Notes: generated from the sequence alone by a model not told the origin. DNA of 64,000 bases from Lederbergia lenta NBRC 16444 (GCF_001591545.1 NZ_BCVC01000001.1:1612001-1676000); one strand, 5' to 3'. Shown: positions 48,234 through 56,098, counted from the first letter of the stretch. Numbers and translations are program-made.

Positions 48234-48347
48234 GGAGGTTGCTCCCCTTTTTCATGACAAATCAGCTTTTATAAGTGAATTAATTACCAGCAGACTCCTA
48301 TATAATTAGAAGTGTATCCTCCCTCAATTGTAAAGGAGTTTAAAAAT

Positions 48348-48533
48348 ACGGCTAAAAAGTCTATGATCATTAAACAAAAACGTACTACAACATATAAAGT
48401 TCAAGCGTATACACGTTGTCAGAAATGTGGATGACCACATTCTGTTTATCGCACATTTAAACTTTGCCGTATTTGCTTCAGGGAACTTGCTTATAAAGGC
48501 CAAATTCCTGGATTAAAGAAGGCAAATTGGTAA
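48348..48533 (+). pseudogene. Full-length ribosomal protein S14 (zinc-type) gene with ACG for ATG and one TGA
   Basis: 62 codons, exactly the length of zinc-type S14. The frame reads ACG (start position), then [30 protein letters not shown] (48432-48434, where S14 has Arg), [20 protein letters not shown] and [12 protein letters not shown]. Both CxxC zinc pairs are present. AAAGGAG lies nine nt before the ACG. Two changes, ATG to ACG and CGA to TGA, inactivate it. An extra copy outside a ribosomal operon, recently lost. Confidence 0.85.
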
Positions 48534-48690
48534 TAAGTCTCCTAAATCGGAGGCTTATTTTTTTGAATAATTACAGACTTCCTGTGGAAGGAGCAGTAAA
48601 TATATACAAACTACCTATTTCTTAATCTGGAATTAATGATAGAATATGCATAGTAATAGATATTTTATCTTCCGAAAAGGTGGGGCATTC

Positions 48691-49038
48691 GTGAAATATT
48701 ATTTTGATTTCCTTTTAGCCATCTTATTAACAGCTTTCTCTTATTTCCTCGGTAGTCTCATACTCAGTAATGGGTTATCAACTTGGCAATCTTTTATAAT
48801 TGGTACTTCTGTAGTCTTATTAGGAGCAGTTACGGAGGCACTAAAAGCCCCCATGTGGTTAATTATCTTAGTACCTTTCCCAATCGGTATGCTTTTGCTT
48901 TTCTTCTTTTTGAATGAGCCTATACAAACATGGTTTTTGACATATTTGATAACGTTAGTTTTATATGCAGTCATGCATATTATCATGAGCTTCTTTTTTA
49001 AATTCCACTCTTTAATTCCTGCTTGGAGATTATCATAA
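48691..49038 (+). CDS. Four-helix membrane protein of unknown function
   Basis: 115 aa from GTG at 48691 (AAGGTGGGG five nt upstream); an upstream in-frame ATG at 48646 lacks a site. Four hydrophobic helices (FLLAILLTAFSYFLGSLILS, SFIIGTSVVLLGAVTEAL, MWLIILVPFPIGMLLLFFFL, YLITLVLYAVMHIIMSFFF). Not recognised. Confidence 0.65.
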   Translation: MKYYFDFLLAILLTAFSYFLGSLILSNGLSTWQSFIIGTSVVLLGAVTEALKAPMWLIILVPFPIGMLLLFFFLNEPIQTWFLTYLITLVLYAVMHIIMSFFFKFHSLIPAWRLS

Positions 49039-49138
49039 TGAAGAAATTTGATATAAAATGTTATCTTAATATTTGGTATTTAGATGTAACTTCTTTTACC
49101 AAGTATGTACAGTAAGAATTGAAGCGAGGTGTTTCACA

Positions 49139-49327
49139 ATTGATGCTTTAACATTAATTGTATTTATATTTCTACCAATCTGCGTTTTAATATTTCTTGC
49201 GGGATTCGTTATTTTCAGGTATAAAAAATGTGCGGGATTTCTTCCTATAGTAACAATAGGCTTATACGCCATCCTCTGGTACTTTTCGCACCTTAATATT
49301 ACGGTGCGAAACGGGTTCCATCATTAG
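49139..49327 (+). CDS. Small two-helix membrane protein with truncated end
   Basis: 62 aa if translation starts at ATT 49139, seven nt after GAGGTG; no ATG, GTG or TTG fits that site, and a TTG at 49073 has none. Two hydrophobic stretches (LTLIVFIFLPICVLIFLAGF and FLPIVTIGLYAILWYF). The last residues and the stop codon come from the SOS-gene remnant that begins at about 49314, so the original C-terminus has been replaced. Confidence 0.45.
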   Translation: MDALTLIVFIFLPICVLIFLAGFVIFRYKKCAGFLPIVTIGLYAILWYFSHLNITVRNGFHH

Positions 49328-49427
49328 ATAGGTAAATCTTTTCAAGTTGGTTTTGTGTACCTGCAGCTCACTTTAATAATCCTTCCAGGTAAAATTTCTC
49401 GAATGTACGTTTGATCAAAACTGGAAA
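49314..49427 (-). pseudogene. Remnant of a second SOS WYL-like gene with its LexA box
   Basis: The bases align with 38741-38840: the region encoding IYLSND..., a TTTTGTGTACCTGCAGCTC block, and then CGAATGTACGTTTG (about 49412-49425) in the place of the LexA box CGAACGTGCGTTTG. The frame is not preserved. This shows that a second uvrX-type operon once stood here. The rest of it is gone. Confidence 0.7.
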
Positions 49428-49953
49428 ATTAGGTAAATAAAAAACCTCCTCAATAACGAAGAAGCTACACAATATATTAAATTCAGAGGGTTGATAACAG
49501 TATAAACAAAATACTAAACTTTATCATTTTCATAATAAACACTCTCCTCATCTTCAAACTATAATTGTGTTGGCATTCCAAGGTCTTTTAAATTTATTTA
49601 GTATAAAATCACTTACAAAAAAACTACCAATCCCATCATTAAAATCATAAATGAGATATTAAATCCCGGGTTTGTAAAAGATGAGTATATAGAACTTTGC
49701 TGATAAAGCAATCATATAAAAAACAAATCCTATTTTTATAGCCTTTTCAGTACTACTTCTTTCATCATTTGTCATTTTTTAAAAAAACAATCTATCAATC
49801 CCTCCTCTAATATTACTCTATAGGTCACCTCATTAATATTTATGATTCTAGATATATAAAAGAAACTCCTTGTTTTAAACGCTAAAAAATACAAAAAGGC
49901 TACCAATTCGCCAAGGAGGTCGCTTTTTCATTGTTTAAGACTCCAGTAACCTA
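49428..49953. other. Non-coding stretch with repeat pieces
   Basis: Contains AGAGGGTTGATAACAGTATA at 49488, a piece of the dispersed repeat family, and a GGTCGC-type hairpin relative at 49893-49926 (GGCTACC ... GGAGGTCGC, then TTTTT). No gene supported. Confidence 0.5.
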
Positions 49954-50040
49954 TTATTTATCCGATTGTTTCTCTAACAAAGTTTCATACGCTTTAACTA
50001 TATGTTTTAAATCCTCTCGATTAACAGGTATTTTAAAATT
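49954..50040 (-). pseudogene. C-terminal scrap of an unknown protein
   Basis: NFKIPVNREDLKHIVKAYET, then LLEKQSDK and stop at 49954-49956, read on the minus strand. A frameshift separates it from an upstream HEHKDFVSL segment. It looks like a small helical protein's tail. Family not recognised. Confidence 0.45.
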
Positions 50041-50055
50041 AAAGAAACAAAATCT

Positions 50056-50120
50056 TTATGCTCATGACGTTTTTCTTAAACCTGTTTGGCTATTTTTTAT
50101 GAGATAATAAAAGTAGGAAT
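50056..50120 (+). repeat. Dispersed intergenic repeat, copy ahead of the small membrane protein gene
   Basis: TATGCTCATGACG..., then TAAACCTGTTTGGCTATTTT, then TTATGAGATAATAAAAGTAG. Same family as at 39195, 42405, 50476 and 52957. Confidence 0.55.
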
Positions 50121-50152
50121 ATTTAGTTTTATTGTCGAGGAGGAAGAAAAGA

Positions 50153-50419
50153 ATGAAAAGGACAGTAATTGGTGGATTTATAATGCTAGGAGGTTTATTT
50201 ACTACGCTAACTATTATCTTGGCAGCAGCAATATATGTTCCTAATATTACCGGTTGGTCTGGTAAGTCAAAGTTGTGGTTTGCAATTTTTGGAGAGAAGC
50301 AATATGGGGATGATGTTGTTGAAAGTTTATTCCTAGGCTTCCCATTTATTGTAGGATTATTGTTTGTAATTTTTGGACTAGTAATATTAGGTATAGAATA
50401 TTTTAACAAGTCTATTTAA
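50153..50419 (+). CDS. Small two-helix membrane protein
   Basis: 88 aa, ATG with GAGGAGG about nine nt upstream (the upstream in-frame TTG overlaps that site). Two hydrophobic segments (TVIGGFIMLGGLFTTLTIIL and GFPFIVGLLFVIFGLVILGI) with a short polar loop (WSGKSKLWFAIFGEKQYGDD). Not recognised. Confidence 0.65.
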   Translation: MKRTVIGGFIMLGGLFTTLTIILAAAIYVPNITGWSGKSKLWFAIFGEKQYGDDVVESLFLGFPFIVGLLFVIFGLVILGIEYFNKSI

Positions 50420-50437
50420 ATGTAAGTTGTTTACACA

Positions 50438-50475
50438 AAAGCGCCCCTCACATAATTGATAGGTTGCTTTTAACT
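50438..50475. repeat. GGTCGC-type dispersed hairpin, copy 3 (degenerate)
   Basis: AAAGCGCCCCTCACATAATT, then GATAGGTTGCTTTTAAC, at the end of the preceding gene. Family member of 40222. It is followed directly by a piece of the other dispersed repeat at 50476-50530. Confidence 0.5.
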
Positions 50476-50644
50476 TTTAAACCCGGACGTTTCCAAGTAG
50501 TTTTTACGAGTTAATAAAGGATAAAATACCTTTGTTTAACTAATGGGGCAAAATACTTGAACAAGAATGTAACTTTGAGCCTTTTTAAACGTATGTAGTA
50601 TTAAATAAAAATACATAGGCAAACATTTACATAGACGGAGGGGA

Positions 50645-50787
50645 ATGGATATAGATTCAATAATTGGAGTAGCATTGTATTAATTGTGTTTTTCTCTTCA
50701 AGCGTGATTGAAAAAACGTTAAAATCTTTAGAAAAACAAAACAATCGTGTAATAGAAATACTGGAAGAAATAAGAGATAAAAAATAA
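50645..50787 (+). pseudogene. Small membrane/coiled-coil peptide gene with a frameshift
   Basis: MDIDSIIGVAL from ATG 50645 must change frame near 50683 to continue as VLIVFFSSSVIEKTLKSLEK, then QNNRVIEILEEIRDKK and stop at 50785-50787. The whole would be a 45-residue peptide with one membrane segment and a charged helix, a type common in Bacilli. One base deletion explains the break. A sequencing error is possible. Confidence 0.5.
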
Positions 50788-50857
50788 TTTGATATTCCAC
50801 TATAAGGTCAACCAGTAAAATAAATTGTACCCTTTGTAAAGGACATTTTGAAAAAGG

Positions 50858-51777
50858 TCATGCCACATGGAGAAGATGATTTCTGTATTGTACAGGAGTC
50901 ATCTTCATTAAGTTCCATTGGTACCTGAAATTGTTATAGTACGTCATATAACTTTTGATTTCTCTTTTAAGTTCTTCTATTGTATTACACGGCTTTATAT
51001 AGGCTTCATCTTTGAAGTGACCAAAGAAAGATTCTTGGGGAGCGTTATCCCAACAGTTTCCTCTTCTTGTCCAATCCCTAGTTTTCTCACCTGTTTTTGA
51101 AAGGTCGGACTTGTATAATGCACTCCTTGATCAGAGTGAATAAAAGCTCCTTCTGCCAACTTTACTCGTTTATTCTTCATTAATTTTACTAATGTATCTG
51201 TAGCTAAATCTAATGTCATTCTATTGGACACATTATAGGCAAGTATTTCATTGGTTGAACTATCTTTAATAGTGTATAGATAAGCCTTCTGTCCATCACT
51301 GTAATATAAATAAGTTATATCAGTGAGAAGTACTTTTCCCGGAATTCCTTGTTTAAACTTGCGGTTTAATAAATTGGGCAGTACAGTGTGTTCTTGAGTG
51401 GCCTTTAACATTTTCTTGTAAGGATTCACTCTTCTAATAGGACAGACGATTTTGTATTTCTTCATAATTCTTCGAATTCGCTTCAAGTTATAAGTAATTT
51501 GAAACTGTCCTTCTAATGTCATCTTAATCTGTCGTGCACCCTTTTTTCGGCGTTTGAAATTAAAAGCCTTTAAAATATTCCCTTTAATAATCATGTCTTC
51601 TTTTTCTCGTTTTTCTCTTCTTTCCTGAGATTTTGAAGTAAAGTAGTTATAATAACCTGAGCGTGAAATCCCCGAAATCTTGCATAAGAAACTTACCATC
51701 TTTTTGAGTTTGTACTTTTCAATCACTGAACGTATTAAAAGAAACCTCTGTTCAGAAGAGACTTTTACTCGTTTCTC
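50858..51777 (-). pseudogene. IS3-family transposase orfB (DDE integrase) with frameshift
   Basis: From VKVSSEQRFLLIRSVIEKYK through SRSGYYNYF (HTH_21-like), VLLTDITYLYY (first Asp) and FIHSDQGVHYTSPTFQ (second Asp) the frame is open. Near 51065 it shifts, and the other frame continues RRGNCWDNAPQESFFGHFKD (Glu), then KSYMTYYNNFRYQWNLMKMT to the stop at 50858-50860. The DDE triad is therefore split over two frames. It overlaps the end of orfA as usual for programmed -1 frameshifting in IS3. Confidence 0.85.
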
Positions 51778-52187
51778 TCCAGCCTCCTTTCCATCATGTC
51801 TAACTTTTTTAGTAACTCATTTTCAGCCCTAAACAATTGAATTTGAGCTTCTAATCTAGCATTCTTTTCTTCTAGAGAAAGATTTTTCGTAGTTGGCCTC
51901 CCCGAATTTTCTTTTCGTGTTCGTGTATCTCTAAGTCCCAATACGCCTGATTTATTAGCATTACACCATCTAGAAGTAGACCTTTGTACTCTTACGATAC
52001 CAATGACTTCAATATCAAAACCATTCTCTTCGAATATCCGTCTTGGCAATTTCCCCTTCTCATTTTCCGTTATAAAAATCCTCTTAAATTCGTCTGTATA
52101 TGTAACACCCTTTGAACTTACAGATTGAACATATCGATTATTAGATAGTAATTCTATTTCTTTTTCAGTAAATTGTTTTTTTGACAT
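51765..52187 (-). CDS. IS3-family orfA (helix-turn-helix protein)
   Basis: 140 aa from ATG at 52185-52187 (GGAGAAC upstream). FTEKEIELLSNNRYVQSVSS, then a helix-turn-helix region (RRIFEENGFDIEVIGIVRVQ), and a C-terminal leucine-zipper-like helix (EEKNARLEAQIQLFRAENEL) that mediates dimerisation in IS3 elements. Intact. Confidence 0.82.
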   Translation of the reverse strand: MSKKQFTEKEIELLSNNRYVQSVSSKGVTYTDEFKRIFITENEKGKLPRRIFEENGFDIEVIGIVRVQRSTSRWCNANKSGVLGLRDTRTRKENSGRPTTKNLSLEEKNARLEAQIQLFRAENELLKKLDMMERRLERNE

Positions 52188-52354
52188 ATAAATGTTCTCC
52201 GATTCCCTATTTTTTTCATTATACATAAAAGTAACTCTAGAAGCAGACCTTTTTTAAGTGTCTACTCTATAGGGTACATTTTAAAATCTGGTTAACCTTA
52301 TTTTACGAACTGGTGCACTAGTTCAATAAGAAGGAGAGTCAATAACAAGCTAAA

Positions 52355-52399
52355 AAAAGCGACCCTTCCATATAGGATAGGTCGCTTTTAGTTTTTAAT
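52355..52399. repeat. GGTCGC-type dispersed hairpin, copy 4 (best preserved)
   Basis: AAAAAGCGACC-cttccatatagga-taGGTCGCTTTT, followed by AGTTTTT. Acts as a plausible bidirectional terminator. The next bases (CTAGGTCAGCGCTGGGCTTT) echo 63597-63620. Confidence 0.7.
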
Positions 52400-52433
52400 C
52401 TAGGTCAGCGCTGGGCTTTTTCTTACTCATCCC

Positions 52434-52628
52434 TTAGTAGCGATCGTCTCTACGTTCTCTACATCTGCATTCGAAGTCACGATCACGTCTGCGGTCGCGG
52501 TCGCGGTCACGGTCATGGTCACAATGATCTTCACGGTCGCCTCTTACTTCTCTACATTCACAAATTAACCTTACTCGTCTTCTCCGCCGGTCTCTTTCTC
52601 CACCAACAAAATCATCTTCAAACCACAT
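52434..52628 (-). CDS. Small Arg/Asp-repeat, Cys-containing protein
   Basis: 64 aa. It starts MWFEDDFVGGERDRRRRR, has CEC and CRC pairs, and contains a DRDRDRDRRRDRD run; 60 percent or more of the residues are charged. The start has AAGGGGCGAT nine nt upstream. The composition recalls spore-coat or exosporium-type low-complexity proteins, but I recognise no family. The repetitive codons (cggtcg, cggtca) are richer in GC than the surroundings. Confidence 0.6.
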   Translation of the reverse strand: MWFEDDFVGGERDRRRRRVRLICECREVRGDREDHCDHDRDRDRDRRRDRDFECRCRERRDDRY

Positions 52629-53168
52629 ATTCTTATCGCCCCTTAATATTATTAAAGTCGGCCGACCTTAATAAATAATATATTGAAGTATGCGAGGTAT
52701 TGACTGGACAATCACTCTGGTGAAAAAGAGGATTTTTATTTTCCACAATTAAAACCTTCAATTATGGAGGGAGGAAACTAATAAGAGCGTTATATTCATT
52801 ATAGGTTATTTTACTACTAATAACATCTTCTTACTTAATCAGCGCATCAGTGTCTTTACCCTATAAATAGATAGTTTATATTTAATAAACATCAGATATC
52901 TAAACAAAAAGTTTCCCTCAATTAAGAGGAGGCTATTACAATATAAAAAATGGAGGGTTGATAACAGTTGCACAGAACTTATTTCTAAAACCTGTTCGAG
53001 TTATTTTATGAGGTAATAGAGTAGGAATTATCTTGTTCAACTAACGTGCAGTTTAGTTGAGGAGTGGTTGTATTTAACGATTGACATTTCTTGAACTAGA
53101 AAAAACCTCTTATTAAATTCCATTTAATTAGGGAATTTAATAAGAGGTTTGTTTTTTTAGATGCTAAT
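52629..53168. other. Non-coding stretch with a dispersed repeat
   Basis: Contains the repeat copy GGAGGGTTGATAACAGTTGC, then CTAAAACCTGTTCGAGTTAT, then TATGAGGTAATAGAGTAGGA and CAACTAACGTGCAGTTTAGT at 52957-53065. After it comes a hairpin (CCTCTTATTAAATTC ... GAATTTAATAAGAGG, 53106-53148) followed by TTTGTTTTTTTAG, on the other side the terminator of the Rrf2 gene. No gene. Confidence 0.6.
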
Positions 53169-53648
53169 CTACGAAAAATATTTCCGGGTATCTTCACGTA
53201 TTTGTTTAGGTAAGACACGATTAAGCTCTTCGTTTAACCATGAAAGTTTTTTACTACGTAAATCATCACGCATTTTTTCTTCCGCAGAGAGCATAACTAA
53301 ATTGATGGTACAAAAAGTGGGAGCTGAACAGCATCCTTCTCGATACAAATAGCCATTTTCTTTAATATTTTTACATTGAAAAATAGGCTTAGGACCTTCA
53401 ATTGCTTCAACTACATCCCAAAAAGAAATATCTTCTGGAGATTTAGCAAGTTTATAACCACCCTTAACACCAGGAACTGAGCTAACAATACCTGCTTTTG
53501 ATAATTTACCGAAAACCTTTGATAAAAATGTCTCAGAAAGACCTTGGAATTCAGCTAAATCCTTTATCCCAACACTCTCCTTGGAAGGAACATCAATTAA
53601 ATAAACCAGACAATGTAAAGCATATTCAACGCCGACAGTATATTGCAT
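53169..53648 (-). CDS. Rrf2 family transcriptional regulator
   Basis: 159 aa, ATG with AGGTGAG five nt upstream. Winged helix 1-85 (GVEYALHCLVYLIDVPSKES, then SETFLSKVFGKLSKAGIVSS and VPGVKGGYKLAKSPEDI). A cysteine cluster follows in CKNIKENGYLYREGCCSAPTFC, so an iron-sulphur cluster or thiol switch (as in IscR/NsrR) is likely. It is divergent from the azoreductase-AhpD operon, which it probably represses under normal conditions. Confidence 0.9.
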   Translation of the reverse strand: MQYTVGVEYALHCLVYLIDVPSKESVGIKDLAEFQGLSETFLSKVFGKLSKAGIVSSVPGVKGGYKLAKSPEDISFWDVVEAIEGPKPIFQCKNIKENGYLYREGCCSAPTFCTINLVMLSAEEKMRDDLRSKKLSWLNEELNRVLPKQIREDTRKYFS

Positions 53649-53893
53649 ATAAACTCACCTACTTTTGATTAAGGAATATCAATCTATATCTTAGGAGGAT
53701 TTAGATAACTAGTCAAATAAATGAAACCTCTCTCTTTGGCAAATTTATTCAATTGACAAAAATAATTACAGCATATATTATAGACAATATTAATCGGCGA
53801 TTAACCCGATCTTTAATTAAATCTATTTAAGAGGAAATAAATTGGAATAAAGAATGGAACGACAAAAATAATCAAACTAATAGAGGTGGAACA
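53649..53893. promoter_or_regulatory. Divergent control region between rrf2-type and azoreductase genes
   Basis: About 245 bp. Several AT-rich dyads (e.g. tattatagacaatatta near 53777) could be Rrf2 operators. No gene. Confidence 0.45.
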
Positions 53894-54532
53894 ATGAATA
53901 TTTTACAATTAATGGCTCATCCTGATTACAACAATCAAAAAAGAGCAGCAAACCGTTTAGCAGATGTTGCATTAGAAACTTTACAAGAAAAATTAAATGG
54001 TCAAGGAACAATCGAAGTATTAAATATTTACGATCCAAATAATTTTATCCCGCAAATTACTGCAGACACTCTAAATTTTACTAATCCTAATGAAATGTCT
54101 GCTGAACGATTAAAAAATCATGAAGCACAATATAAATTAATTAAACAATGGAAGTCAGCAGACTATATTTATATTTACATGCCTTTGCATAATTGGAATG
54201 TGCCTGCAAAGTTTAAAGACTATCTGGATAATATTCTAACAGCTAGAGAAACATTCAAATACACTGAAACTGGTTCAGTTGGATTAATGTCAGACGAAAC
54301 TACCAAGGTCACATTTATCCTCACGAGTGGAAGTGAATATGATACTAATTACCGATATGTAAATTTAGATATTGCGCCCCAATATATGCGCGGAGTACTA
54401 CACATGATGGGAATTAACCAGATGAAATTAATACGTGCTCAAGGCTTAGACATTTTTACTAACGACAAAGAAGAAATAATGAAATCAGCTGAAAAAGAAT
54501 TAGTAGGTTATATTAACTCACAATCTTTCTAA
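53894..54532 (+). CDS. FMN-dependent NADH:azoreductase/quinone reductase
   Basis: 212 aa, ATG with AGAGGTGG upstream. Flavodoxin-like fold: MNILQLMAHPDYNNQKRAAN, then YIYIYMPLHNWNVPAKFKDY (azoreductase signature PxxNxxVPxxLKxxID) and TFILTSGSEYDTNYR. Reduces quinones and azo compounds with NADH. First gene of an operon with an AhpD-like protein, divergent from Rrf2. Confidence 0.9.
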   Translation: MNILQLMAHPDYNNQKRAANRLADVALETLQEKLNGQGTIEVLNIYDPNNFIPQITADTLNFTNPNEMSAERLKNHEAQYKLIKQWKSADYIYIYMPLHNWNVPAKFKDYLDNILTARETFKYTETGSVGLMSDETTKVTFILTSGSEYDTNYRYVNLDIAPQYMRGVLHMMGINQMKLIRAQGLDIFTNDKEEIMKSAEKELVGYINSQSF

Positions 54533-54617
54533 ACTAGAAAAATTTGCGACCCTTTGAATTAAAGGGAAAGGTGTTAAAATGCAGAGCTAACTAAGCTTTT
54601 TAAGGAGGGAATTAAAA

Positions 54618-55061
54618 ATGGAACAACGAATTGATTATTACAATGTAGCACCAGAAGCACTTAAAATCATGATGGAAATGGAGAAGTATACGAAAACTAC
54701 AGGTATAGACCGTAAACTTCGTGAACTTGTAAAAATTCGGGCTTCTCAAATAAATGGTTGTGCTTACTGTATTAACATGCACACGGCAGATGCTAGAAAA
54801 ATGGGAGAAACGGAACAACGTTTATATTGTATTAGTACTTGGAGAGAGTGTACATTTTATTCAGATGTGGAAAAAGTAGCTCTTGAGTTGACAGAGTACG
54901 TGACTTTAATTCCGGCAAAACGTGTGCCAGATGAGATTTATCAACGAGTACGTGAACATTATGACGAAAAACAATATGTTGACCTTATTCTAATAATCAA
55001 TCAAATCAACAGTTGGAATAGAATTTCTATTGCAATGGGAAATACAGCAACAGAAAAATAA
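54618..55061 (+). CDS. AhpD-like alkylhydroperoxidase (carboxymuconolactone decarboxylase family)
   Basis: 147 aa, ATG with AAGGAGGG upstream. LRELVKIRASQINGCAYCIN, then MHTADARKMGETEQRLYC, contains the CxxC and His of AhpD peroxidases. Probably reduces organic peroxides. Second gene after the azoreductase (85 nt apart), ended by a strong terminator. Confidence 0.9.
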   Translation: MEQRIDYYNVAPEALKIMMEMEKYTKTTGIDRKLRELVKIRASQINGCAYCINMHTADARKMGETEQRLYCISTWRECTFYSDVEKVALELTEYVTLIPAKRVPDEIYQRVREHYDEKQYVDLILIINQINSWNRISIAMGNTATEK

Positions 55062-55108
55062 TTATTATTCTGGGACGGACATCTTATAATAAGTTTCAGA
55101 TTGTAGAA

Positions 55109-55143
55109 AAAAGCATCCAATGAACCAGTTTGGATGCTTTTCC
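55109..55143 (+). terminator. Terminator of the azoreductase-AhpD operon
   Basis: AAAGCATCCAA / TTTGGATGCTTTT stem with a 9-nt loop. Confidence 0.85.
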
Positions 55144-55296
55144 ATTTTATGCTTAAACATAAATTTAGCTGATTCTGTTTTATATCATTTCAGGTCTTGC
55201 TACAAGTGTGATTCTACTTACTTTCTTAGATTGTGAAATATCACACTTAAACTATTGGTTGCTTTAGCTTTTAAAAATAATGCTGCCAAATGCACT

Positions 55297-55338
55297 CTAG
55301 CCGTCCACATAATGGATAGGTCGCTTTACCTTATTTAT
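55297..55338. repeat. GGTCGC-type dispersed hairpin, copy 5
   Basis: TAGCCGTCCACATAATGGAT, then AGGTCGCTTTACCTTATTT. The surrounding 55144-55454 holds no gene. Confidence 0.55.
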
Positions 55339-55454
55339 TGTACATCGGTTTTCTAGTTCCCCATTTCGTCCAACCATTTCGAGTTGTTGGGACTTCACGC
55401 CAATCTGCTGTCATTCCACTATAATCTCCTGCAATTATCTGGCTATAATTTTTC

Positions 55455-55992
55455 ACAAGAAAGGGCGAAGCACCCGCCCTGCAGTGGTCTGATATTAACT
55501 GGAAGGAAAACACAATTACAATTAAGCAAACTCTTGATTTCCGGCCAATAAAAGATGAAGATATATTCGGGGATACGAAGACTTATCATTCAGAGCGTCT
55601 CATTACTTTGGGAAAATTGATATTGACCGAACTACAAGCTCATCTTAAATATCAGAATCAACATAAACTATATCTAGAGGATGCTTACTTATCATCATGA
55701 CTTAAATCTGGGGCTATGTAGAGATGATGGTAGCCCCCTACCAAAGTCAACTCTTTTTAACGCCTTTAAAGCATGCCTTGAAAAAATAGATGGTCCAAAG
55801 CTTCCAATTCACTCTACACGACATACTCATGCTGTCATGATGTTAGAGGCTGGCGCTGATACAAAAATGGTACAAGAAAGACTTGGGCACGGCAGCATGC
55901 AGATAACATCAGATGTTTATGCCCATGTGTCTAAACGAATCGAAACACGTTCCATCGATAAGTTTGATGCTTATATGAGGGAAATAGAGTAA
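55455..55992 (+). pseudogene. C-terminal half of a phage-type tyrosine integrase, frameshifted
   Basis: TRKGEAPALQWSDINWKENT (catalytic Arg region), DTKTYHSERLITLGKLILTE, then a frameshift near 55680, then YHHDLNLGLCRDDGSPLPKS, PIHSTRHTHAVMMLEAGADT (His-x-x-Arg) and RLGHGSMQITSDVYAHV (His, Tyr). The N-terminal half is missing. It lies right behind glnA and may be the rest of an island or phage. A smaller relative lies at 41440-41582. Confidence 0.85.
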
Positions 55993-56058
55993 ATTTTATT
56001 CGTCAAAAAATGGTCAATTATTAAGTGTTGACCATTAGCTAATTTTATAATGAACTAG

Positions 56059-56095
56059 AAAAACCGCCAGAGCTCAATAGCCCCAACGGTTCCAC
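56059..56095 (-). terminator. Probable glnA terminator
   Basis: Minus strand GAACCGTTGG ... CGGTTTTTC; the AACCG / CGGTT stem has a long, partly structured loop and is followed by T. Confidence 0.6.
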
Positions 56096-56098
56096 TAA

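Larger units (their letters stand above)
50826..52278 (-). mobile_element. IS3-family insertion sequence, 1453 bp, with a frameshifted transposase
   Basis: Ends are imperfect inverted repeats starting TGTACCCT (TGTACCCTTTGTAAAGGACA at one end, TGTACCCTATAGAGTAGACA at the other). It contains orfA and orfB on the minus strand. No clear target duplication is visible. The orfB frameshift suggests that this copy no longer moves by itself. Confidence 0.82.
50804..52299. repeat. Hairpin split by the IS3-family element
   Basis: AAGGTCAACCAG at 50804-50815 and CTGGTTAACCTT at 52288-52299 are complementary (one mismatch) and lie 10-11 bp outside the IS ends. Without the IS they would form a 12-bp stem just behind the small gene that ends at 50787, most likely its terminator. 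Confidence 0.65.

Noticed and set aside
48432-48434. TGA in the S14 frame as a selenocysteine or recoding site
   Set aside because: S14 has Arg here, the start codon is also lost (ACG), and no SECIS-like structure was seen; simple decay explains both.
52434-52628. Possible CRISPR-like or tandem repeat because of repeated cggtcg/cggtca units
   Set aside because: The units are codons of an Arg-Asp-rich open reading frame with a ribosome binding site. There are no spacers, and no cas genes are seen in the window.
55331-55513. 60-codon minus-strand open frame near the integrase pseudogene
   Set aside because: It lies opposite the start of the integrase remnant and has no supporting signals.
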